From: Chromohalobacter sarecensis
Lineage (GTDB): Bacteria > Pseudomonadota > Gammaproteobacteria > Pseudomonadales > Halomonadaceae
NCBI RefSeq assembly: GCF_023061135.1
Contig: NZ_JAKGAN010000003.1
Coordinates: 291,068-355,067 of the forward strand
Reading direction: 5' to 3'
DNA: 64,000 nucleotides
Part shown: positions 37,001 through 47,190 of the stretch, in pieces
How the letters are laid out: each line of letters starts with the position of its first letter
How positions within the stretch are numbered: position 1 is the stretch's first letter
Position numbers and translations under genes: made by a program
The notes under the pieces: generated by a model
The model's input: only the letters and a program-made list of their open reading frames with translations
The model's database searches: none
Told to the model about the DNA's origin: nothing

Positions 37001-37984
37001 CGCCACGCGCATGCCGATGCGTTTGCCTTGGCGGCACGCTTGTCGGCGTTCGCCGAGCGCCTCGTCGATCCGCGTTACCAGCGCCTGGCGGATTACGCAC
37101 GGGCGCATTGCGAATATTGGGCGGGGCGTGTGCGCCATGCTTTCGAGCATCTCGAGGAAATCGATCCGCTGCATCAGCCGATGGTGCTCGATTGGTTACC
37201 GTTTTCCGATCATCCGCAGGTCGCTGCGGCTTGTTACCATGCCTGGGCCTTGTGCCTGCGCGGCGATTATCTGCGTGCCGAGCAGCAGATCGAGGCGGCG
37301 ATACGCTTGGCCGAGTCGATCAAGCATCCTGGCTCGTTGGCGCTGTCGCTGATTTTCGCTGCGGCGTTGTATCGCCAGCTCGGGCATGTGCACATGGCGG
37401 CGACACGCGCCGAACGCGCACACGAGGTGACGTCGACGCCCGATCTGCACCTCTGGCATTACGCGGCGCAGGGCATTCTCGGCTGGTACAAGGCGATGAG
37501 CGGTGATCCGCAAGGCCTGGCGCTTCTCGAAGAGAGTATGGAGCGAGTGGCCGAGGCCACGGGGCAGGATCGTTATCAGCGTCCTTTGCTGTGGTACGGC
37601 GATGCCTGCCTGGCGCTGGGAGAATATGCCCGGGCCGAGGACTATTTAGACCAGTGCTTGATGGTCGCGCGTGAACGCGGTTCGCTGTATTTGCCGGAGT
37701 TGACCCTGCAAATGGTGCGTGTTCGCCATGCGTTGGGATATGCGCCCCAGGAAGTGCGTCGCTTGGCCGAACAGGCCTGTCGCGTGGCGAGCGAGCAGGA
37801 GAATCGGCATCACCAGATCTATGCCTGCGAGATATGGCTAACGCTGATCGACCCCGATGATGACGATATGCGGCAACGCTTCCGCCAATTGCTGGGGCAG
37901 GTCTCGTTGACCGACGCCCCGATGCTGGTGCGCTGGCGCCTGCAACTGGATCGTGCCTTCGAGCCGCAGCACGAGCGCTCATGA
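34100..37984 (+). CDS. Large SARP-type regulator with degenerate cyclase domain, AAA ATPase and TPR region
   Basis: This 1294-residue protein has four parts. Residues 12-105 form an OmpR-like winged helix and 106-245 a bacterial transcriptional activation (BTAD) domain, as in actinobacterial SARP regulators. Residues about 277-460 look like a degenerate class III cyclase: YRQLSVLAIRL lacks the metal Asp of the usual FADI/FCDL, while GGFWLPGATGGLGLACFG and ADPLGQVTQPALELMSAA mirror later cyclase motifs. Residues 470-850 are a STAND-type ATPase with Walker A GALGMGKSA (500-508) and Walker B LALVIDDLQW. The rest is helical repeats. The target genes and signal are unknown. The start is ATG 34100, or ATG 34109, which lies at better spacing from AGGG. 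It may follow miaE in one transcript. Confidence 0.85.
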   Translation: MTTMTQETPAPPRLTLFGHFSMTLGDATLTQFSYDKVKALLVYLLLNEQAANRAGLAEMLWPDQGLSSGRTNLRHALHCLRQRLGDEAESALTVSRQSIELRLASHWVIDVRRLETLLQAPPEIGAIDELLTLYCGDLVEELHLPQCSDFQRWLIKVRGEWRQRMIAYIECALDGDDNVSEEVLRQLVSRFSGYGPFHERLVHQLAEKGQIAAAHEQFNAYLELLALSGQQPEAEFLQLARYWSGGAQPTAPTSPQGAFSRTVALDSAPIREDEIDYRQLSVLAIRLHLQGDWQERAQGHACLLLQVELMRWLERQCHLLGGFWLPGATGGLGLACFGTHGPAHQLAELVALYEHCRRQLPEEVQRHWSGGDPAPRFELAAGLNSGRGLYLPERRLADPLGQVTQPALELMSAAQGSELVISQEASQHMPPALDLQPRLTTRLLAADGRVRLRALVLGVDEGGRDATPPSLIGREAALRQLRDALARVVIGLRQSVLVQGALGMGKSALLVSFRQLEQSQEIALCWQPTTRLSSQTPYGVVRALLRWYLDRDVDGSTLAAWLANESALEESRREVLYHALSDGGDGDIGESLEPVTQLFHSLIERITANRPLALVIDDLQWLDELSLKVLLALQARLPINVPFMLIASHHGREALPVRLNWDQHIVLGRLDSTQSSRLLVQLAKHYRLHITPRLREQLIERCDGVPLYLQEICRRLDLDRREGRRVQVDELPRGLLGLLSSRIEQLDADRDVAHVAAVLGRQFRVAFLRECTGLGETRLKQVLDHMQRLEIIEPCHGDSPFDYQFVHQLLQEAAYLSCPRDVRERLHHQVVTLIEDRFPALIGQHPGYFASHLRCSGDHARAARYFELAARAALKLSANRTALKMADSGLECLQDLALQEERYISLLTVRGQAAFALEGHGSPTAHESFVRAKEMLGTLEARRDEDDEADDEQPFLVTWGLWVGCSQRHAHADAFALAARLSAFAERLVDPRYQRLADYARAHCEYWAGRVRHAFEHLEEIDPLHQPMVLDWLPFSDHPQVAAACYHAWALCLRGDYLRAEQQIEAAIRLAESIKHPGSLALSLIFAAALYRQLGHVHMAATRAERAHEVTSTPDLHLWHYAAQGILGWYKAMSGDPQGLALLEESMERVAEATGQDRYQRPLLWYGDACLALGEYARAEDYLDQCLMVARERGSLYLPELTLQMVRVRHALGYAPQEVRRLAEQACRVASEQENRHHQIYACEIWLTLIDPDDDDMRQRFRQLLGQVSLTDAPMLVRWRLQLDRAFEPQHERS

Positions 37985-38001
37985 TGGCAGGCTCAGCGTC
38001 G

Positions 38002-38730
38002 TCAGATCGCGAATTCGCGTAACTGCGGCTCGGCGCCGTCCTCGACACGTATTTCCCAGCCGCTGCCGGGTCGCCAATCGCCGAGTACGATGCGCTGGGC
38101 AGGCTGACCGTCGAGGTCGACGTCGTGAACTGCCGGGCGATGCGTGTGGCCGTGAATGAGCGTGGTGACGCCGTGCGTGCGCATGGCCGCTTCGACTTCC
38201 GCCGGCGTCACGTCCATGATCGCGTCGGCTTTTTGCGTGTTGGCATCCGCGGATTGCAGGCGCAGGCTCTTGGCGAGCTCCAGGCGTTGCTCGACGGGCA
38301 GGGCGAGAATCTGAGCTTGCCATTCGGGATCTCGCGACATAGCACGAAACTTCATGTACTCCTCATCGCCGGTGCACAGGCTATCGCCGTGCATCAGCAG
38401 CACGCGCTTATTGCCCAGGGTCACCAGGCTCGGGTCATCGAGCAGGGTGGCGCCGGCGGCATCGGCGAAGGCGTGACCGACGAGGAAGTCTCGATTGCCA
38501 TGCATGAAATAAATCTGGGTGCCGGCATCGCTGAGGCGTTTCAGCGCATCGATGACTTGGCGCTCCAGGTCACCGAGATAGTCGTCGCCGATCCAGGCTT
38601 CGAAGATATCGCCGAGCAGGTAGAGCGTGTCGGCGTGTCGCGCCTCGGTTTCCAGGTAGTTCAGAAAGCCGTGGGCGATGTCCGGCTGGCCTGCGTGGAG
38701 GTGCAGATCGGAAATCAGCAGGGTGGTCAT
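38002..38730 (-). CDS. lpxH: UDP-2,3-diacylglucosamine diphosphatase
   Basis: This peripheral membrane enzyme of lipid A synthesis cleaves UDP-2,3-diacylglucosamine to lipid X and UMP. The 242-residue calcineurin-like protein has the full metal set: SDLHL, LLGDIFEAWIGDD, MHGNRDFLVG, LMHGDSLC and IHGHTHRP. It converges on the large regulator gene, with a 17-base gap. Confidence 0.94.
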   Translation of the reverse strand: MTTLLISDLHLHAGQPDIAHGFLNYLETEARHADTLYLLGDIFEAWIGDDYLGDLERQVIDALKRLSDAGTQIYFMHGNRDFLVGHAFADAAGATLLDDPSLVTLGNKRVLLMHGDSLCTGDEEYMKFRAMSRDPEWQAQILALPVEQRLELAKSLRLQSADANTQKADAIMDVTPAEVEAAMRTHGVTTLIHGHTHRPAVHDVDLDGQPAQRIVLGDWRPGSGWEIRVEDGAEPQLREFAI

Positions 38731-38813
38731 CGTGCTGGCGTCCTCATGGGCGTGCGTGTGGCGATCGTCAGATTCGGCAGCGCCGCGCCGAATCGGCGCG
38801 GCGTCGCGCCTTA

Positions 38814-39308
38814 TCAGTCTTCGACGGAGGCGCGCTCGAGAATGACGTCCTCGGCGGGCACGTCGGCGTGCATGCCACGGCGCGTGGTGCGCATGTTCTT
38901 GATCTTCTCGACCACCTCCATGCCCTCGACGACCTCAGCGAAGACGCAATAGCCCCAGCCTTGCATGGACTTGTCGCGGTGGTTGAGGAAGTCGTTGTCG
39001 GCGACGTTGATGAAGAACTGTGCACTGGCGGAGTGCGGGTCCTGGGTGCGTGCCATGGCCACGCTGCCCTTGACGTTCTTCAGACCGTTGTCCGCTTCAT
39101 TGTCGATCGGCGCGCGGGTGGGCTTTTGTTCGAACTGGGTGTCGAAGCCGCCGCCCTGGACCATGAAGCCATCGATGACGCGATGGAACAGGGTGTCGTC
39201 GTAATGGCCGTCGCGCACGTATTGCTCGAAGTTGGCCGCAGTCTTGGGCGCGTTTTCATGGTCGAGGCGCAGACGAATGCTGCCGTAATTGGTTTGCAGA
39301 ACGATCAT
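38814..39308 (-). CDS. ppiB: Cytoplasmic peptidyl-prolyl cis-trans isomerase B (cyclophilin)
   Basis: This 164-residue cyclophilin has [15 protein letters not shown] with the catalytic Arg, [20 protein letters not shown] and [15 protein letters not shown]. It has no signal peptide, so it acts in the cytoplasm. The usual neighbour order lpxH-ppiB-glnS-cysS is kept, with glnS-cysS divergent. Confidence 0.94.
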   Translation of the reverse strand: MIVLQTNYGSIRLRLDHENAPKTAANFEQYVRDGHYDDTLFHRVIDGFMVQGGGFDTQFEQKPTRAPIDNEADNGLKNVKGSVAMARTQDPHSASAQFFINVADNDFLNHRDKSMQGWGYCVFAEVVEGMEVVEKIKNMRTTRRGMHADVPAEDVILERASVED

Positions 39309-39341
39309 GGACGTATCCTGGCGAAGAGAACTGAGCGCGAC

Positions 39342-39372
39342 TTGGCGTCGCGCGCTGGCGTCGCGCTATAAT
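39342..39372 (+). promoter_or_regulatory. glnS promoter with direct repeats
   Basis: A perfect -10 TATAAT (39367-39372) and a weak -35 TTGGCG (39342-39347) are separated by 19 bases. The spacer is made of two exact 11-base direct repeats TGGCGTCGCGC (39343-39353 and 39356-39366), 13 bases apart. The second repeat abuts the -10. Confidence 0.45.
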
Positions 39373-39475
39373 AGCGGCTTTGCACCCGCGGGCGAAACCG
39401 TGTCGAGGCGCCAGTCGGTGCTTTGACGTGCCCTCCGGCCACTCCGCGAACGAACAGAGGTTCTGTAGACAGCCC

Positions 39476-41155
<1,680 letters not shown>

Positions 41156-41167
41156 GAGGGGTTCGTC

Positions 41168-42553
41168 GTGCAGATCTACAATACGCTGACGCGTCGCAAG
41201 GAAACGTTCACGCCACTCGATGTGAGTCGAGTACGCATGTACGTCTGCGGGATTACCGTCTACGACTACTGCCATATCGGCCATGCCCGCGTCATGGTCG
41301 CCTTCGACATGATTACTCGCTATCTGCGTTGGCGGGGGTTCGAGGTCGATTACGTGCGCAATATCACCGATATCGATGACAAGATCCTCAAGCGGGCCGA
41401 GGAGAATGGCGAGCCGATTGCGGCGCTGACCGCGCGGATGATCGACGCCATGCACGAGGACGAAGGGCGCCTTGGGGTTTTGCGTCCCGATCGTGAGCCA
41501 CGTGCCACGGCGCATGTCGACGATATCATCGCCATGGTCCAGCGTTTGGTCGACAAGGGGTATGCCTACCCAGCCGCTAACGGTGACGTTTATTATCGCG
41601 TGCGGCGTTTCGAAGGGTACGGCAAGCTCAGCAATCGTGATCTCGATGACATGCGCTCGGGCGCGCGTATCGAAGTCGAGGCCGCCAAGGAAGACCCGCT
41701 GGACTTCGTGCTGTGGAAGGCTGCGAAGCCGGGCGAGGAGAGCTGGCCATCACCATGGGGTGAGGGCCGGCCAGGTTGGCATATAGAGTGCTCGGCGATG
41801 TCGACGTGCTGCCTGGGCGATACCTTCGATATTCATGGCGGTGGCCCGGATCTCGTGTTTCCACACCATGAAAACGAGATCGCGCAGAGCGAGGCGGCGA
41901 CCGGGCAAGCCTACGTCAACACCTGGATGCATGCCGGGGCGGTGCGGGTCGATCACGAGAAGATGTCCAAGTCCTTGGGCAACTTTTTCACGATTCGCGA
42001 AGTGTTGGAGGCGCATGCTCCTGAAGTCGTGCGTTATCTACTTCTGGCCAGCCACTACCGTAGCCCCATCAATTATGCCCCCGACGCGTTGGGCGAGGCG
42101 CGCCGTTCGCTGGAGCGTTTCTATAACGCCCTGCAGGGCGTGACGCCGGCTGAAGGTGAGGTGGCAGCGCATTATCGCGAACGTTTCGTGGCCGCGATGG
42201 ATGACGATTTCAATACCGCTGAGGCGTTGGCGGTGTTGTTCGATCTCGCGCGCGAGTTGAACCGCACCAAGCAGGAGGCCCCGCAGCGTGCACCCGCATT
42301 GGCTTACGAGCTCATATCGCTGGGCGGTGTGCTGGGGCTCTTCGGGCAAGCGCCTGCCGATTTCCTGCAGGCAGGGGCGGGGCAGCTGCCGATGACCGAG
42401 GAAGAGATCGAGGCGCGTATCGAGGCGAGGGCGCAGGCCAAGAAGGCCAAGGACTTCGCTACCGCCGATGGCATACGCGATGAATTGGCGGCGCTGGGGA
42501 TTGTGCTGAAGGATAGCCGCGAAGGCACGACTTGGGTGATCGAAGGCAGTTAA
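41168..42553 (+). CDS. cysS: Cysteinyl-tRNA synthetase
   Basis: This 461-residue class I synthetase begins with GTG ([14 protein letters not shown]). It has the HIGH motif in [12 protein letters not shown], the KMSKS motif in [11 protein letters not shown], and zinc ligands in [18 protein letters not shown] and [10 protein letters not shown]. The strong terminator at 42594 follows. Confidence 0.97.
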   Translation: MQIYNTLTRRKETFTPLDVSRVRMYVCGITVYDYCHIGHARVMVAFDMITRYLRWRGFEVDYVRNITDIDDKILKRAEENGEPIAALTARMIDAMHEDEGRLGVLRPDREPRATAHVDDIIAMVQRLVDKGYAYPAANGDVYYRVRRFEGYGKLSNRDLDDMRSGARIEVEAAKEDPLDFVLWKAAKPGEESWPSPWGEGRPGWHIECSAMSTCCLGDTFDIHGGGPDLVFPHHENEIAQSEAATGQAYVNTWMHAGAVRVDHEKMSKSLGNFFTIREVLEAHAPEVVRYLLLASHYRSPINYAPDALGEARRSLERFYNALQGVTPAEGEVAAHYRERFVAAMDDDFNTAEALAVLFDLARELNRTKQEAPQRAPALAYELISLGGVLGLFGQAPADFLQAGAGQLPMTEEEIEARIEARAQAKKAKDFATADGIRDELAALGIVLKDSREGTTWVIEGS

Positions 42554-42593
42554 GCGCTGTCTGCAGCGTCGGCGAGCGTAGAAGGTCCATAAA

Positions 42594-42627
42594 CGACAAA
42601 GCCCGCGTTCGGTCGCGGGCTTTGTCG
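42594..42627. terminator. Bidirectional terminator, cysS/mtnN
   Basis: A 14-bp perfect stem CGACAAAGCCCGCG/CGCGGGCTTTGTCG has a six-base TTCGGT loop, between convergent genes. Confidence 0.85.
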
Positions 42628-42654
42628 TTGGGTCGGATGCGTGTCGCGGTCGTC

Positions 42655-43362
42655 TCAGACAGGTGTTCCCAGACGCTTGACCATGGCTTCGACCATCATT
42701 GCCGAATGCGTGGCGGCTTTATCGATGAAGGCCTTGAAGGACAGGTCGGACTCCTTGCCGGCGATATCGGAAAGCGCACGAATGACGACGAACGGACAGT
42801 CGTAGAGGTGGCATGTCTGGGCGATGGCTGCCGCTTCCATCTCGGCGGCCAGCATGCTCGGAAAGCGCTCGCGTGCCTGCGCCACCATGGCCTCCTCGGC
42901 CATGAAGATGTCACCCGTGCAGATGAGGCCTTCCGTGACACGTAGTTCGCCAAGCCCTTCGATGCATTCCCGGGCGGCTTCGACCAAGCGAGGGTCGGGG
43001 AGATAGGCGGCTGGCATCTGCGGCACCTGGCCGTACTCGTAGCCGAAGACCACAGCATCGACGTCGTGGTGACGCACCTCGCTGGAGATGACCACGTCAC
43101 CGACTTCGAGGTCGGCCCCGAAGCCGCCCGCCGAGCCGGTGTTGATGATTACGTCGGGCTGGTGGAGCTCGAGCATCTGAGTGGTGCCAACGGCGGCATT
43201 CACCTTGCCGATACCCGATTGCAGGATAACGACCTCGACACCGTGCAAGTAGCCGGTGTGAAAGGTCGAGCCGGCATGCTGGCGGGTCTGGCCGTTTTCC
43301 AGGTGCGAGGCGAGCAGTTCGACCTCCTCGGCCATGGCACCGATGATGGCGATCTTGCGCAT
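42655..43362 (-). CDS. mtnN: 5'-methylthioadenosine/S-adenosylhomocysteine nucleosidase
   Basis: This enzyme releases adenine from MTA and SAH. Its SAH product, S-ribosylhomocysteine, is the substrate of the neighbouring LuxS. The 235-residue protein has KIAIIGAMAEEVELL, INTGSAGGF, FPSMLAAEMEAAAIAQ with the catalytic Glu, and ALSDIAGKE with the catalytic Asp. ATG 43362 is used because MRKIAIIGAM is the family N terminus; the open frame extends eight codons further. Confidence 0.95.
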   Translation of the reverse strand: MRKIAIIGAMAEEVELLASHLENGQTRQHAGSTFHTGYLHGVEVVILQSGIGKVNAAVGTTQMLELHQPDVIINTGSAGGFGADLEVGDVVISSEVRHHDVDAVVFGYEYGQVPQMPAAYLPDPRLVEAARECIEGLGELRVTEGLICTGDIFMAEEAMVAQARERFPSMLAAEMEAAAIAQTCHLYDCPFVVIRALSDIAGKESDLSFKAFIDKAATHSAMMVEAMVKRLGTPV

Positions 43363-43389
43363 GTGGGGTGGGATCCCTCTATCCATCGA

Positions 43390-43857
43390 TCAGGCGAACA
43401 CCTGGTTCCATTCGTTGCGTTTGGCCAGCAGGTCGCGAGCCAGGGCTTGCGCGCCTTCCAGGCTGTGGCTGGCGGCCCAGCCGCATTGCATTTCATTGCA
43501 GGCCGGCACGTCTGTGGCGACGAGGACGTCGTTGAGGGTCTTGTCGATCAGGTCAAGCACGTCGTCATAGTCGTCGTGATTGATCAGGGTGACATAAAAG
43601 CCGGTCTGGCAGCCCATGGGGCTGATGTCGAGAACCTTGTCGGTATGATTGCGCGACAGTTCGGCCATCAGGTGTTCCAGAGAATGTAGCGCGGGCATTT
43701 CCATGTGCGCCTTGTTGGGCTGGCAGATACGCAGATCGTACTTGTGAATCGCGTCGCCATGCTCGCCGCTCTTGATGCCGGCCAGACGCACATAAGGTGC
43801 CTTGACCTTGGTATGGTCGAGGTTGAAGCTTTCGACGTTCATTTCCTGGTCGCTCAT
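43390..43857 (-). CDS. luxS: S-ribosylhomocysteine lyase (AI-2 synthesis)
   Basis: This 155-residue metalloenzyme cleaves S-ribosylhomocysteine to homocysteine and DPD, the precursor of AI-2. The metal motif HSLEH is present, with the catalytic Cys in NEMQCGWA (sometimes drawn as the third ligand region) and the conserved [10 protein letters not shown]. It lies 27 bases before mtnN on the same strand, giving a two-step SAH detoxification pair. No AI-2 receptor or uptake genes are in the window, so a signalling role is not supported here. Confidence 0.95.
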   Translation of the reverse strand: MSDQEMNVESFNLDHTKVKAPYVRLAGIKSGEHGDAIHKYDLRICQPNKAHMEMPALHSLEHLMAELSRNHTDKVLDISPMGCQTGFYVTLINHDDYDDVLDLIDKTLNDVLVATDVPACNEMQCGWAASHSLEGAQALARDLLAKRNEWNQVFA

Positions 43858-43917
43858 CTATCGACTCCTTTTCGCTATCCGAATGTCGGTGTAGACGCTC
43901 ATTGTAACGTCTGTCTG

Positions 43918-44781
43918 TCAGGCATGCATGTCGTCGTGGAGTTCAGCGGCAAGCAGGGTGTTTTCCAGCAGCGAGGCGACTGTCATGGGGCCCACGCCGC
44001 CGGGTACGGGCGTGATGAAACTGGCACGCTCGGCGGCGGATGCGAACTCGACATCGCCCGCGAGCTTGCCATCGGCTTGGCGGTTGATGCCCACGTCGAT
44101 GACTACAGCGCCTTCCTTGATCCATTCACCCTTGATGAAACCGGGCTTACCGACAGCCACGATGAGCAATTCAGCGCGTCGAACATGGGATTCGAGATCG
44201 CGGGTAAATCGATGGCAGATGGTCGTGGTGCTGCCCGCGAGCATCAACTCCAGCGCCATGGGGCGCCCGACGATATTGGAGGCGCCGACGATGACGGCAT
44301 CCAGACCGCGTGCCTGGATGCCGCTCTCCTGCATCAACGTCATGATGCCCTTGGGGGTGCAGGGGCGCAGCGTAGGGAGGCGTTGAGCGAGGCGGCCGAG
44401 ATTGTAAGGATGAAAACCATCGACGTCTTTATCGGGGCGGATGCGTTCGAGAATCGGGCGTTCGTCGAGATGCTCGGGCAGGGGGAGTTGTACCAAAATG
44501 CCGTCGATATCGGCATCTGCGTTCAGCGAGTCGACCAATGCCTCGAGTTCCGCCTGAGTGGTCGTGGCAGGAAGCTGGTGCTGCACCGAATGCAGACCGG
44601 CTTGGTCGCAGGCGCGGTGCTTGTTGCGGACATAGACTTCGGAAGCGGGGTCTTCGCCAACGAGGACGACCGCGAGCCCTGGGGCGCGCTTACCATCATG
44701 GCGGCGCGCCTGAACTTGACGAGATACCTGTTCGCGGACGTTAGCGGCAATCACCTTGCCGTCGATCAACTGAGCGGTCAT
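43918..44781 (-). CDS. folD: Methylenetetrahydrofolate dehydrogenase/cyclohydrolase
   Basis: This bifunctional one-carbon enzyme interconverts 5,10-methylene- and 10-formyl-tetrahydrofolate with NADP. The 287-residue protein has [18 protein letters not shown] with the catalytic Lys, [38 protein letters not shown] and [13 protein letters not shown]. All are standard. It is upstream of luxS-mtnN on the same strand. Confidence 0.96.
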   Translation of the reverse strand: MTAQLIDGKVIAANVREQVSRQVQARRHDGKRAPGLAVVLVGEDPASEVYVRNKHRACDQAGLHSVQHQLPATTTQAELEALVDSLNADADIDGILVQLPLPEHLDERPILERIRPDKDVDGFHPYNLGRLAQRLPTLRPCTPKGIMTLMQESGIQARGLDAVIVGASNIVGRPMALELMLAGSTTTICHRFTRDLESHVRRAELLIVAVGKPGFIKGEWIKEGAVVIDVGINRQADGKLAGDVEFASAAERASFITPVPGGVGPMTVASLLENTLLAAELHDDMHA

Positions 44782-44910
44782 CGACTCGTTCCTTTGACAT
44801 GCGTAGCCCGGTACCGGGCGGCGTTAGTAGAGAGGCGCAATTTTCGCACGCTGGGAGGTGCAGTCAATGTACTCCTCGTATGAATAGGGCGGAAGGTGGA
44901 ACGTAAGGGC

Positions 44911-44938
44911 TTGACCTGGCAAGGAAGATGCGTAGAAT
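44911..44938 (+). promoter_or_regulatory. tRNA operon promoter
   Basis: -35 TTGACC (44911-44916) and -10 TAGAAT (44933-44938) are separated by 16 bases, followed by a GC-rich discriminator (ACGCTGCGC) typical of stringently controlled stable-RNA promoters. Confidence 0.7.
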
Positions 44939-44990
44939 ACGCTGCGCATCGACGGGCTCGATTGGCCATGCCCAAGCGGTCTCGGGGCGA

Positions 44991-45067
44991 CGGGGTATAG
45001 CGCAGTCTGGTAGCGCGCCTGCTTTGGGAGCAGGATGTCGGGGGTTCAAATCCCTCTACCCCGACCA
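44991..45067 (+). tRNA. tRNA-Pro (TGG)
   Basis: This is a complete cloverleaf with acceptor CGGGGTA/TACCCCG. The anticodon stem CCTGC/GCAGG encloses TTTGGGA, with anticodon TGG at 45025-45027. The T arm contains GTTCAAATC, and CCA is encoded. Confidence 0.97.
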
Positions 45068-45123
45068 GTATCCGGATCCTTTCGAGGGTCGGTTCAATGT
45101 TGAGTCTGTGCCGGCGTTATCAA

Positions 45124-45200
45124 GCGCTCATAGCTCAACCGGATAGAGCAACGGCCTTCTAAGCCGTAGGTTGCAGGTTCAAGTCCTGCTGGGCGCGCCA
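45124..45200 (+). tRNA. tRNA-Arg (TCT)
   Basis: Acceptor GCGCTCA pairs with TGGGCGC. The anticodon stem ACGGC/GCCGT encloses CTTCTAA, with anticodon TCT at 45158-45160. The T loop is GTTCAAGTC and CCA is encoded. Confidence 0.97.
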
Positions 45201-45264
45201 AGTCTAGGTTTGAAGCCAACAAGAGTGTCGATGTCGGGATGGACTCCCGTGCGTTTCAGGTTAT

Positions 45265-45340
45265 GGTGGATGTAGCTCAGTGGTAGAGCCCCGGATTGTG
45301 GCTCCGGTGGTCGTGGGTTCGATCCCCATCATCCACCCCA
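45265..45340 (+). tRNA. tRNA-His (GTG), copy 1
   Basis: Acceptor GTGGATG/CATCCAC carries the extra G(-1) at 45265 opposite C73, the His identity element. Stem CCGGA/TCCGG encloses TTGTGGC with anticodon GTG at 45298-45300. CCA is encoded. Confidence 0.97.
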
Positions 45341-45372
45341 TGCTTGAACGTGTCGCAACAATTCGTCGTCGT

Positions 45373-45448
45373 GGTGGATGTAGCTCAGTGGTAGAGCCCC
45401 GGATTGTGGCTCCGGTGGTCGTGGGTTCGATCCCCATCATCCACCCCA
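45373..45448 (+). tRNA. tRNA-His (GTG), copy 2
   Basis: The sequence is identical to copy 1 over the whole gene, 32 bases downstream, with anticodon GTG at 45406-45408. The spacer and flanks are unrelated except for the bases beside the gene. This indicates a recent local duplication or gene conversion. Confidence 0.97.
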
Positions 45449-45661
45449 GCGATGACTTTCTCCTTCATGATATTCTCCTCTTGTTGTTCTCTCTTATTTG
45501 TTTTTATCGGCGTATTCTCCGTCTTTACGGGGGCGCTCAGCACGCCTGTACTCAGGTGCCTCGTTAGACTTTCTTATATCGTTACGATGGCTTTTCGCCC
45601 TTTTTTCGTGTCTTTTCCCTTGTAAGATAAGGCATCCAGCCCCATAAACCACGCATTGCGC

Positions 45662-45690
45662 TTGCCAGCGCGGATGGGGATTCATAGAAT
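45662..45690 (+). promoter_or_regulatory. tig promoter
   Basis: -35 TTGCCA and -10 TAGAAT have the optimal 17-base spacing and lie about 50 bases before tig. The 293-base tRNA-tig gap is otherwise T-rich and holds no visible gene. Confidence 0.7.
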
Positions 45691-45741
45691 CCACGTCTTA
45701 TTACGCTTTTTCAGAACGCCCCAGTCGGTAGAGGATCATTC

Positions 45742-47094
45742 ATGCAAGTTTCCGTTGAGTCGACTTCCCAGATCGAACGTCGTGTCACCGTCCAAGTGCC
45801 GGCGACCGAAGTCGATCAAGCCGTGGCTACCCGCCTGCAGGAAACCGCCAAGAACGTGCGGCTGAACGGCTTTCGGCGTGGCAGGATTCCGATGACGGTC
45901 GTACGTCAACGTTTCGGCCAAGAAGTCCGTAACGAAGTAGTGGGCGAAATGATGCGCCAGCACTATGTGCAGGCGATCACCCAGGAAAGCCTCAATCCGG
46001 CGGGTTCTCCCCAGGTTGAGCCGACCGTCGATGAAGACGGTAAGGATCTGGAGTTCGTCGCTATCCTTGAGGTGTATCCCGAGTTCGAGCTCAACTCGAT
46101 CGAGAATACCGAGATCGAGCGCCCCCAGGCGGAAGTGACCGAGGCCGATGTCGATCAGATGATCGATACCCTGCGCTCGCAGAATGCCGAGTGGGAAGAA
46201 GTCGATCGCGCGGCGGCCGATGGCGATCAGGTAACCATCGATTTTCAGGGTTTCCTGGGCGATGAGCCGTTCGAAGGCGGTGCTGCCGAAGGCCACGAAC
46301 TGGAGTTGGGCTCCAACAACTTCATCCCAGGCTTCGAAGAGCAACTGGTAGGTGCCAAGGCCGGCGACGATCTCGAGATCAAGGTGACCTTCCCCGAAGA
46401 TTATCAGGCGGAGCACCTGGCCGGCCAGGAAGCCAGTTTCAAGGTGAAAGTTCACAAGGTGGCCGGCAAGCAATTGCCTGAAGTCGACGAAGAGTTCATC
46501 AAGCGCTTCGGTATCGAAGAGGGCGGTGTCGCTGCCTTCCGTGCCGACGTGCAGAAGAACATGGAGAACGAGCTTTCCCAGGCGGTGACCAATCGCGTCA
46601 AGCAGCAGGCGCTCGAAGCGTTGCAGCAGGCCAATGATATTCCGGTCCCGCAGGCATTGATTCAGCAGGAGACCGAAGGGCTCAAGCGTCAGGCCGCGCA
46701 ACAGTTCGGCCTGGGTGAGGACTTTGATGTCTCCCAACTGCCCGATGAACTGTTCGCCGATCAGGCGAAGAAGCGCGTTCAGGTGGGCCTGCTGCTAGCG
46801 GAAGTCGTCAAGGTCAATGAGCTCGATGCCAGCGACGATGAAATCAAGGTGCGCGTCGAAGAGTTGGCACAGCAATATCAGCAGCCTGAGCAGGTGGTTG
46901 AGCATTACCTCAAGAACGAGGAGATGAAGAACCAGGTCAAGTCCTCGGTTCTTGAAGATAAGGCGGTTGACAAGTTGCTGGAGCAAGCTCAGGTTAAGGA
47001 TGTCGAAATGTCCTACGAGCAGGCTTTGCAAGCGGCCCAGCAGCAGCAAGAAGCAGATGATGAGGACGAAGCGCAGGAAGAGACCAACGCTTAA
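45742..47094 (+). CDS. tig: Trigger factor chaperone
   Basis: This ribosome-bound chaperone and prolyl isomerase has 450 residues. The N-terminal ribosome-binding motif is NGFRRGRIP (the usual GFRxGKxP, Lys replaced by Arg). The FKBP domain covers about 150-245 (GDQVTIDFQGFLGDEPFEGG). The long helical C-terminal arms end in an acidic tail (QQQEADDEDEAQEE). It heads the conserved tig-clpP-clpX-lon block. Confidence 0.96.
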   Translation: MQVSVESTSQIERRVTVQVPATEVDQAVATRLQETAKNVRLNGFRRGRIPMTVVRQRFGQEVRNEVVGEMMRQHYVQAITQESLNPAGSPQVEPTVDEDGKDLEFVAILEVYPEFELNSIENTEIERPQAEVTEADVDQMIDTLRSQNAEWEEVDRAAADGDQVTIDFQGFLGDEPFEGGAAEGHELELGSNNFIPGFEEQLVGAKAGDDLEIKVTFPEDYQAEHLAGQEASFKVKVHKVAGKQLPEVDEEFIKRFGIEEGGVAAFRADVQKNMENELSQAVTNRVKQQALEALQQANDIPVPQALIQQETEGLKRQAAQQFGLGEDFDVSQLPDELFADQAKKRVQVGLLLAEVVKVNELDASDDEIKVRVEELAQQYQQPEQVVEHYLKNEEMKNQVKSSVLEDKAVDKLLEQAQVKDVEMSYEQALQAAQQQQEADDEDEAQEETNA

Positions 47095-47125
47095 GCGTTC
47101 TTTCGCGTGTCGTCGCAAGTGCCTG

Positions 47126-47145
47126 GACCCGGCTACGGCCGGGTC
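47126..47145 (+). terminator. Hairpin between tig and clpP
   Basis: The perfect stem GACCCGGC/GCCGGGTC has a TACG loop but no T run behind it (TCTAGTC). It is more likely an attenuator or RNA-processing hairpin than a strong terminator. Confidence 0.5.
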
Positions 47146-47190
47146 TCTAGTCACTGGAGCAATCAGTCACCGGATTAAGGAAGCCACGCA

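Noticed and set aside
43705..44883. Plus-strand frame of 392 codons over luxS and folD
   Set aside because: It is antisense to two well-identified genes.
45265..45448. Tandem near-identical units as a CRISPR or other repeat array
   Set aside because: Both units fold as tRNA-His with encoded CCA; they are duplicated tRNA genes.
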